A stretch of 16,737 bases of DNA from contig CAZOMB010000021.1 of NCBI GenBank assembly GCA_964581105.1, positions 1-16,737 on the forward strand. The letters run 5' to 3'. Below the pieces are notes generated by a model. The model was not told the origin of the DNA. It saw only the letters and a program-made list of their open reading frames with translations, and made no database searches. The position numbers and the translations under genes are program-made. This DNA is from UBA10161 sp964581105. Lineage in GTDB: Archaea; Micrarchaeota; Micrarchaeia; Anstonellales; Anstonellaceae. This document shows positions 13,076 to 16,737 of the stretch, in pieces (the stretch's first letter is position 1; every line of letters starts with the position of its first letter).

Positions 13076-13313
13076 GCAGCCATTCCTCCTCCATCTTCTT
13101 GCGCGACTTTTCAATCAGCTTGGCAGTCTTTCCTGCGCTTGACTTGTTGTGCGATGTCAGCCTCTCGAACTCCTCAAGAAAGGCAGCCGGTGTTTCAATG
13201 ACTGCCCTGTTGTCCTCAAGCCTCACGTTCACCTGGCTGCCAGGGGTTATCTTCAGTGCGTCGCGTATGTATTTTGGTATGAGAATCTGCCCCTTTTCGT
13301 ATACTTCTGCCAT
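13059..13313 (-). CDS. vapB: VapB-1, AbrB-type antitoxin
   Basis: An 84-aa protein with a swapped-hairpin AbrB domain at the N-terminus (MAEVYEKGQILIPKYIRDALKITPGSQVNVRLEDNRAVIE) and a helical tail ending EEEWLHVPGR that should bind and block the toxin. It begins with the same MAE(V/I)YEKGQI as VapB-2 and shares the VPGR end. The start has a GTGAT site, and an inverted repeat lies 10 nt upstream. The order is antitoxin first, toxin second, with a short overlap. Confidence 0.85.
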   Translation of the reverse strand: MAEVYEKGQILIPKYIRDALKITPGSQVNVRLEDNRAVIETPAAFLEEFERLTSHNKSSAGKTAKLIEKSRKKMEEEWLHVPGR

Positions 13314-13323
13314 TTAATCACAG

Positions 13324-13351
13324 GTTATACTTTAGGTATAACTTATTTAAA
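13324..13351 (-). promoter_or_regulatory. VapBC-1 operator and TATA box
   Basis: GTTATAC-TTTAG-GTATAAC (13324-13342) is a perfect 7-bp inverted repeat with a 5-bp centre. TTTAAATA (13351-13344, minus) abuts it upstream. The operator begins 10 nt before the vapB start, the same distance as at VapBC-2. Confidence 0.7.
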
Positions 13352-13370
13352 CCCTTCTTTTTATTCTAAC

Positions 13371-13475
13371 CATTTCAATACCTTCAATAAATCCAGTTTT
13401 GGGATTTATAAACTCAGGCAAAGGGCGGCATGCCGGTGAACAGCCCTGATGCCCCTAAGAAGGCGGGGGATTGAA
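13371..13475 (+). repeat. repeat copy A + start of B (second full A copy)
   Basis: ACCTTCAATAAATCCAGT, TTTATAAA (13405-13412), TGCCGGTGAA (13431-13440, 26 nt from box start), then CCCCTAAGAAGGC; the B core is largely deleted (GGGGGATTGAAC follows). The frame from ATG 13430 reads MPVNSPDAPKKAGD. AAATCC/GGATTT and GGGC/GCCC arms are present. It ends 10 nt before the stop of the minus-strand phosphorylase gene. Confidence 0.7.
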
Positions 13476-13484
13476 CCAAGGAGC

Positions 13485-14279
13485 TCAGCTCATAATATTT
13501 ACAAGCTCGTAAATTAGCTTGTTTACCTTTCCCTCTCTTTGCTTTACTTGTGCATTGACTTTTTCATGCGTAAACTCTGTTTCAGAGATTCCTGGCCCAT
13601 AATTTGTGACAATTGCAAGGGTTGCGTTCCTGACATCCCAATCTTGTGCGCGAAGTTCGTTTATAAGTATGGTTTCGCCTGTTGATGTCATGCCCATAAT
13701 ATCAATCCCTAGAATGCGGTATGCCTTTACCTCGCTTATAGTTTCCAGTCTTGGCCCCTGGACATCGCACAAAACTGCACCTCCTTTTACCTTTATATTG
13801 GCTTTTTTTGCAGCTTTTTTGATGTCTTTAACAAGATTTTGGCTGTAGGTTTTGCTCATGTCAGCATGCACTGGAAAACCTCCAGACCCATCAAAAAAAG
13901 TCGGACCATTATTGAACCTTGCAAAATCTTCCACTAGGACAAAGTCGCCAACTTTGTATTCTCTTCCCCAAAAAGGAAGAATTTTCCTTGTGCCCAATGA
14001 ACCTACTGCAGAAATGGACACAACGTCAGTAATTCCAATTTTTCTTATAAGTGCATCAATGTTGGACTGGTGGTTTATCTTATGCGGGGGTATTTCATGG
14101 TGAGGCCCGTGCCTTGACAAAAAGACAACTTCTTTACCATCAATGTCTCCTTTTACTATTCTTACTGGTTTTTGACCATATTTTGACTCAATTTTCTCTA
14201 CTTTTCCATTTACCAACTTTTCAAGCCCGCTTCCGCCTATTATTGCAAGCTTTCTAGGCTTAGTGATTGGTTTTAACAT
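13485..14279 (-). CDS. MTAP/PNP-family nucleoside phosphorylase
   Basis: A 264-aa protein of the trimeric purine phosphorylase family. It has LAIIGGSGLE (phosphate loop), SRHGPHHEIPPHKINHQSNI (family motif RHG--H--pPH-in--aN), SISAVGSL, GPRLETISEV, and GMTSTGETILINEL (substrate Met-Thr and Glu). It splits a purine nucleoside, probably a methylthio-nucleoside, with phosphate in the methionine or purine salvage pathway. Where 6-aminopurine enzymes have Asp (TDYDxW), this one reads TNYGPGI (N226), as in 6-oxopurine or methylthioinosine phosphorylases; preference for oxopurines is inferred. ATG 14279 follows the orphan gene by 13 nt on the same strand, suggesting one operon. Confidence 0.8.
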   Translation of the reverse strand: MLKPITKPRKLAIIGGSGLEKLVNGKVEKIESKYGQKPVRIVKGDIDGKEVVFLSRHGPHHEIPPHKINHQSNIDALIRKIGITDVVSISAVGSLGTRKILPFWGREYKVGDFVLVEDFARFNNGPTFFDGSGGFPVHADMSKTYSQNLVKDIKKAAKKANIKVKGGAVLCDVQGPRLETISEVKAYRILGIDIMGMTSTGETILINELRAQDWDVRNATLAIVTNYGPGISETEFTHEKVNAQVKQREGKVNKLIYELVNIMS

Positions 14280-14292
14280 ATTAACACAACTT

Positions 14293-14868
14293 TTAGCTTT
14301 TGCCCTGTATCAATTGCTCAACAGCCTCATTTGGTATTTCTACATACCCAGAGTGATTTTTTTCTCCCAGGTTTATCTCTGCAATGAAACACTTGTTATG
14401 CTTGCGTGTAGCAGCAAGGTTAATTGCAACACGTTCAGTTGGGATTTTTACTAATTCCTCTTTTGTGTACTCAAAATGCATATTTGCAACCAATTTTCTC
14501 TTGTTGCCAGTAGCTATAGAGCCAGTAGAAGTCGTAATTCTATTGCCTATGAAAAACTCTTTTGGGGAATTATATCCTACTTCATCTCCTTTATTCCTCC
14601 CAATAGTCCAGTTAAATCCTGATTCACGGTATGATAGTTGACGATATTCTTGTCCTAATGCCTGCATGACGATTAAAAGTTTGTCTCTCTGATTTTCATT
14701 ATAAAGGCAGATATTGAGAATCCTATAGCTGTAATATGGGAAGAGATGTATCTTATTAGCTTTTTTCAAGGCCTTTCTTATATTGGAAACCAGCAATTCT
14801 CTTGCACTCGAGAATTCGTCATTGTTTTTAGGTACAATCTTCTTACTTTTAATTGCATTTGCTCCCAT
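14293..14868 (-). CDS. hypothetical protein upstream of the phosphorylase
   Basis: A 191-aa soluble protein with a basic N-terminus (MGANAIKSKKIVPKN), a helix (SARELLVSNIRKALKKANK), and several beta strands such as HLFPYYSYRILNICLY, FNWTIGRNKGDEVGY and NKCFIAEINLGEKNHSGYVEI. No family recognised and no nucleotide-binding loop seen. The gene is followed by the phosphorylase with a 13-nt gap and so may be part of its pathway. Start ATG 14868 has GAGGTAGA several bases upstream and a TATA palindrome at 14906-14915. Confidence 0.6.
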   Translation of the reverse strand: MGANAIKSKKIVPKNNDEFSSARELLVSNIRKALKKANKIHLFPYYSYRILNICLYNENQRDKLLIVMQALGQEYRQLSYRESGFNWTIGRNKGDEVGYNSPKEFFIGNRITTSTGSIATGNKRKLVANMHFEYTKEELVKIPTERVAINLAATRKHNKCFIAEINLGEKNHSGYVEIPNEAVEQLIQGKS

Positions 14869-14905
14869 GAAAATCTACCTCTTGTGGCAGATTATGATTA
14901 GAGCT

Positions 14906-14915
14906 GTTTATAAAC
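14906..14915 (-). promoter_or_regulatory. promoter (TATA palindrome) of the hypothetical/phosphorylase operon
   Basis: GTTTATAAAC is a 10-bp palindrome located 38 nt before the ATG at 14868, leaving a short leader with a ribosome binding site. Being symmetrical it could also fire to the right. Confidence 0.45.
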
Positions 14916-14957
14916 TTGTTGCCACTCCCCTCTGACGCAGCATTTTATACCCCTTTT

Positions 14958-14975
14958 GCGGGCAAATCGGCCCGT
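14958..14975 (+). other. GC-rich hairpin upstream of the cold-shock gene
   Basis: GCGGGC-AAATCG-GCCCGT can pair over six bases including one G-U. It follows an ATTTTATA box at 14942-14949 and precedes the nearer csp promoter. It could belong to a long csp leader or to a separate short transcript. Confidence 0.3.
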
Positions 14976-14998
14976 TTACCCGGTCATCAAGCCATATG

Positions 14999-15007
14999 TT
15001 TTATATT
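14999..15007 (+). promoter_or_regulatory. promoter of the cold-shock protein gene
   Basis: TTTTATATT lies 45 nt before the ATG. Transcription would start near 15028, leaving about 16 nt of leader with a strong GGGTGAT (15033-15039) five bases before the start. Confidence 0.55.
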
Positions 15008-15043
15008 CAATTCCCCGCCTAATGCATATGAAAGGGTGATATA

Positions 15044-15235
15044 ATGAAAGGAAAAGTGAAAATGTTCAACACAGGGCGCGGATTCGGCTTTATAACCGGA
15101 GACGACGGCAAGGATGTCTATGTCCACACCTCTGCAATTGAGGGCGGCGCAGCACTCGCAGAAGGCGACGCAGTGGAGTATGAAGTTGAACAAGGCGAAA
15201 AAGGGCCTCGTGCAAAAGGCGTGAAAAAAGTCTGA
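15044..15235 (+). CDS. csp: cold-shock domain protein (CspA-like)
   Basis: A 63-aa single cold-shock domain. It starts MKGKVKMFNTGRGFGFITGDD with RNP1 (GRGFGFI), then VYVHTSAIEGG as RNP2 (V-y-VH-sai) and a C-terminal strand GDAVEYEVEQGEKGPRAKGV, all as in bacterial CspA and its archaeal homologues. It binds single-stranded RNA or DNA and melts structure as an RNA chaperone. It uses a strong GGGTGAT site, is monocistronic, and is followed by a hairpin. Cold-shock domains are widespread in bacteria and patchy in archaea, so acquisition by transfer is possible. Confidence 0.92.
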   Translation: MKGKVKMFNTGRGFGFITGDDGKDVYVHTSAIEGGAALAEGDAVEYEVEQGEKGPRAKGVKKV

Positions 15236-15237
15236 AG

Positions 15238-15269
15238 AGTTTTTTCAGAATTGGAATCAAAATTCCAAT
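15238..15269 (+). terminator. probable terminator of the cold-shock gene
   Basis: A TTTTTT run (about 15240-15245) follows the stop codon, then ATTGGAAT-CAAA-ATTCCAAT forms an 8-bp stem (15250-15269). Archaeal termination is mostly T-run driven, so the run may matter more than the stem. Confidence 0.45.
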
Positions 15270-15349
15270 AAGATGAAAAAGGTTTAAAGGCGCTCAGCGT
15301 CTTTTATTTTTGTTTATTGGATAGGCTGGGCCATTTGTGGCGTCTGGCA

Positions 15350-15415
15350 AGGCATGGTACTCAGAAGAAAGCCTGGGAAGTATGGCAGGAGAATGTTGGG
15401 AATTGAGTTGAAAAG
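15350..15415 (+). repeat. repeat part B, diverged copy at the VapC-2 3' end
   Basis: ATGGTACTCAGAAGAAAGCC followed by TGGGAAGTATGGCAGGAGAA and TTGGGAATTGAG. The beginning (TACTNNNAAGAAAGCCTGG) and end (GGGAATTGAG) fit the consensus; the middle AATTGCTGAAG is altered. It ends 1 nt before the stop of vapC-2. Confidence 0.4.
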
Positions 15416-15811
15416 CTATTTGGGCCCCTGCCTTTTGATGCCCTTTTTGTTGTCAAAGCCCCTGTCAAAGGTGCAGATGGTGGAAATGCTGTAAACGCGC
15501 ATGGTGGCTGCGTGCATTGCGTCACGGGGCTCCATGCCCTGCTCTAAATAGGTTGGAAGCCTGTTCAGGACGCGTTCCTCAACTGCAAGCACCTTTATCC
15601 CCGGGTTTTCCAGGATGCTCCTCATGAATCTTATGGCAAAGCCAAGCCCTCTTTTTGGGATAAGTACATGCATGGCCTCGTCCATCACAAGCGGGCTTAT
15701 GGCCGCGTTCTGCTCGCCTCTGGCTATCCTTTTGAGAAGATTGCGGCAGTCTTCCCCTTCCTTTGAACGCGTGAAGATGCTGCACAAAAATATGTTAGCG
15801 TCCAGGAACAT
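15416..15811 (-). CDS. vapC: VapC-2, PIN-domain RNase toxin
   Basis: A 131-aa PIN toxin, paralogue of VapC-1: MFLDANIFLC (D4), LVMDEAMHVL (E45), EPRDAMHAATM (D97), and TICTFDRGFD (D116, D120). All four catalytic acids are at the same positions as in VapC-1, while the middle (residues 50-90) has diverged, which usually sets antitoxin or target specificity. ATG 15811 overlaps the vapB-2 stop by 17 nt. The toxin is probably active and should be held by VapB-2. Confidence 0.87.
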   Translation of the reverse strand: MFLDANIFLCSIFTRSKEGEDCRNLLKRIARGEQNAAISPLVMDEAMHVLIPKRGLGFAIRFMRSILENPGIKVLAVEERVLNRLPTYLEQGMEPRDAMHAATMRVYSISTICTFDRGFDNKKGIKRQGPK

Positions 15812-16052
15812 CCTTTATCATCTCCTTCAGGCGCTTTTTCTCCATTTTGGCTATGTAGTTCATTGTTTCTTCAAATGTCATGTCCGCTCCTGCGCAAAGC
15901 TCATCAAACTCTGCTGCCCAGTCATCAGCTTTTTTTACCAGTATTCCCTTATCCTCCATTTGGAAAACAACTTTTGTGCCTGGGTACATTTTCAATGCCT
16001 CGCGCATGCGTTTTGGAAGGGCGATTTGCCCCTTTTCGTAAATTTCAGCCAT
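15795..16052 (-). CDS. vapB: VapB-2, AbrB-type antitoxin
   Basis: An 85-aa protein starting MAEIYEKGQIALPKRMREALKMYPGTKVVFQMEDKGILVKK, an AbrB swapped-hairpin domain, and then a charged helical tail with FEETMNYIAKMEKKRLKEMIKDVPGR for toxin binding. The open frame runs 66 codons further upstream, but those residues are not AbrB-like and would overrun the operator; ATG 16052 with GGTGGA just before it is the start. It is a paralogue of VapB-1 with the same N-terminal motif and VPGR end. Confidence 0.87.
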   Translation of the reverse strand: MAEIYEKGQIALPKRMREALKMYPGTKVVFQMEDKGILVKKADDWAAEFDELCAGADMTFEETMNYIAKMEKKRLKEMIKDVPGR

Positions 16053-16062
16053 ATTTCCACCA

Positions 16063-16093
16063 GTTATACTGTTAGGTATAACTTCTATATATT
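16063..16093 (-). promoter_or_regulatory. VapBC-2 operator and TATA box
   Basis: GTTATAC-TGTTAG-GTATAAC (16063-16082) has the same two half sites as VapBC-1 with a 6-bp rather than 5-bp centre. AATATATA (16093-16086, minus) is the TATA box. The operator begins 10 nt before the start codon, as in copy 1. Confidence 0.7.
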
Positions 16094-16147
16094 CTTTTCT
16101 GCTCTTCTCTTCTGAAGGCATCAAAATCACGGAAAAAACTCGAAAAC

Positions 16148-16235
16148 ACAGCTTAAAAACCTTCACAGACCTCTGTGCCGGTGAAGTTCCAATACTTTTA
16201 AAAGCAGTTTGTGGCAGAAGATGCACGAGAGAGGT
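16148..16235 (+). repeat. repeat copy A + degenerate B, last copy
   Basis: CTTAAAAA (16152-16159), TGCCGGTGAA (16176-16185, 24 nt), then CCAATACTTTTAAAAGCAG and GTGGCAGAAGATG, a worn B core. It shares ACCTCTGTGCCGGTGAAG with 5773-5790. CTTCA/TGAAG arms surround the core. The frame from GTG 16175 reads MPVKFQYF then stops. Confidence 0.55.
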
Positions 16236-16241
16236 GGTGGG

Positions 16242-16655
16242 ATGAAGCAAGATCTTGGAGTTGTTGCTGTTTCTGATGTTAAAAAGGAGCTCTTTAGCAT
16301 ACTGAGCAGATTTAATGGGGGGAATTATCGAATAAAACGCAAAAGCAGCCCATATGATATGATTGAGGTTTATAGAGTAGGAAGAACTTATAGGGAAAAT
16401 GAAAAATTGAGCAAAGCCATTTTTGTAAGTAAAGCAGTGAAAGAAAGTGCAAAAACTGAACTTTTCTATAAAAAAGACACAAAGCTTATTTTGCAGATAT
16501 TGGTATCAGACAACGAATACAGCGTAGAGCCCTTTTTCGGCGCGGGGAGCTGTTTTGAATATTCTCCAGAGCAAAAAGACCAGTTTCTTGCCAAAGTGCA
16601 GGACCTTGCTAATCAAATTGTGAGAATCTGGAGCCGTTCCAACAATCTGCTTTGA
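16242..16655 (+). CDS. hypothetical soluble protein
   Basis: A 137-aa protein starting MKQDLGVVAVSDVKKELFSIL. It has alternating strands and helices, for instance NYRIKRKSSPYDMIEVYRVGR, TKLILQILVSDNEYSVEPFF, and a C-terminal helix EQKDQFLAKVQDLANQIVRIW. No signal peptide, membrane segment or known motif is visible. The frame opens at 16209 with ATG, but GAGGTGGTG directly before ATG 16242 decides the start; TTTTAAAA near 16196 can be its TATA box. It is the only intact plus-strand gene after the last repeat, so it may belong to the next module to the right. Confidence 0.6.
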   Translation: MKQDLGVVAVSDVKKELFSILSRFNGGNYRIKRKSSPYDMIEVYRVGRTYRENEKLSKAIFVSKAVKESAKTELFYKKDTKLILQILVSDNEYSVEPFFGAGSCFEYSPEQKDQFLAKVQDLANQIVRIWSRSNNLL

Positions 16656-16707
16656 AGGAAAATGTCAATCCTTTGCACCCTGTTCTAGTTGCCTAGGCGC
16701 GGGAGAC

Positions 16708-16727
16708 CCAATGTCTTCAGACGTTGG
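16708..16727. other. hairpin near the right edge
   Basis: CCAATGTC-TTCA-GACGTTGG forms an 8-bp stem (one G-T) with a tetraloop. GGGAGACCC just before it forms another small stem, and GCCTAGGC (16691-16698) is a palindrome. This may be part of a structured RNA that continues beyond the window. No RNA family recognised. Confidence 0.3.
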
Positions 16728-16737
16728 ATGAAAGCGC

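Noticed and set aside
12776..13317. Plus-strand ORFs opposite VapBC-1
   Set aside because: They are shadows of vapC and vapB, which are supported by complete motifs, overlap and operator.
15615..16115. Plus-strand ORF of 166 codons opposite VapBC-2
   Set aside because: Antisense to two well-supported genes and to the operator; low-complexity hydrophobic product.
3691..16235. A canonical integron array
   Set aside because: No integrase gene is present, and the repeats lack the RYYYAAC/GTTRRRY core pair and the long imperfect palindrome of attC sites. The resemblance is only in layout.
16656..16737. tRNA at the right edge
   Set aside because: Stems are present, but there is no acceptor, D-loop or T-loop consensus (no GGTTCRA), and the piece is cut by the window end.
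1..16737. CRISPR array or insertion sequence
   Set aside because: Repeats are dispersed over kilobases and not regularly spaced, and no transposase, cas gene or terminal inverted repeat pair was seen.

Overview
The window looks archaeal. Genes are preceded by TATA boxes such as TTTATAAA. Several starts sit about 25-30 nt after the box with no leader, and others carry a GGTGAT-type ribosome binding site. The gene families also fit an archaeon: a beta-CASP RNase, a TrmB-like regulator, AbrB/VapB and RHH antitoxins, and an HVO_A0114-family regulator. A small-genome (DPANN-type) lineage is plausible, but no ribosomal or marker gene is present to settle it.

Layout. Positions 1-190 hold the tail of a cut-off gene and a tiny ORF. 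Positions 258-2184 hold a two-gene overlapping pair: a PIN-GNAT-PUA/EVE-like fusion and an ASCH-domain protein. Positions 2251-3666 encode a beta-CASP metallo-beta-lactamase RNase, and 3759-3983 a 74-aa HNH protein. Positions 4209-6493 (minus strand) contain an RHH/PemK toxin-antitoxin (TA) pair, an orphan helical protein, and a TumE/TumA-like pair. Positions 6946-10511 (plus strand) form a redox block: thioredoxin, a TDT/SLAC1-type transporter, a thioredoxin-reductase-like flavoprotein, a TrmB-like regulator, a small ORF and a CoA-binding protein. Positions 10592-16052 return to the minus strand with AbiEii/AbiEi, TspO, VapBC-1, an MTAP/PNP-family phosphorylase, an orphan gene and VapBC-2; a cold-shock protein gene lies on the plus strand among them. 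An orphan plus-strand gene ends the window.

The most striking feature is a family of dispersed intergenic repeats, always at module borders and nearly always in plus orientation. Part A is a TATA box followed, usually 24-26 nt downstream, by TGCCGGTGAA. Part B is a roughly 60-bp segment around AATTGCTGAAGATGGG. Two copies (4885-5030 and 13371-13475) are clearly related over about 90 bp. The repeats separate the TA modules into cassette-like units, and the minus-strand genes stop a few to a few tens of bases from a repeat. I see no integrase or transposase, and the repeats do not match canonical integron attC sites.

Five recognisable TA-type pairs, plus the PIN/ASCH pair, lie within 16.7 kb. 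Four of the five have a visible palindrome or direct repeat at the promoter, consistent with autoregulation; the two VapBC loci share nearly the same operator at the same spacing. The redox block probably works as one unit: the flavoprotein reduces thioredoxin, the transporter moves an anion across the membrane, and the TrmB-like protein may regulate the set.
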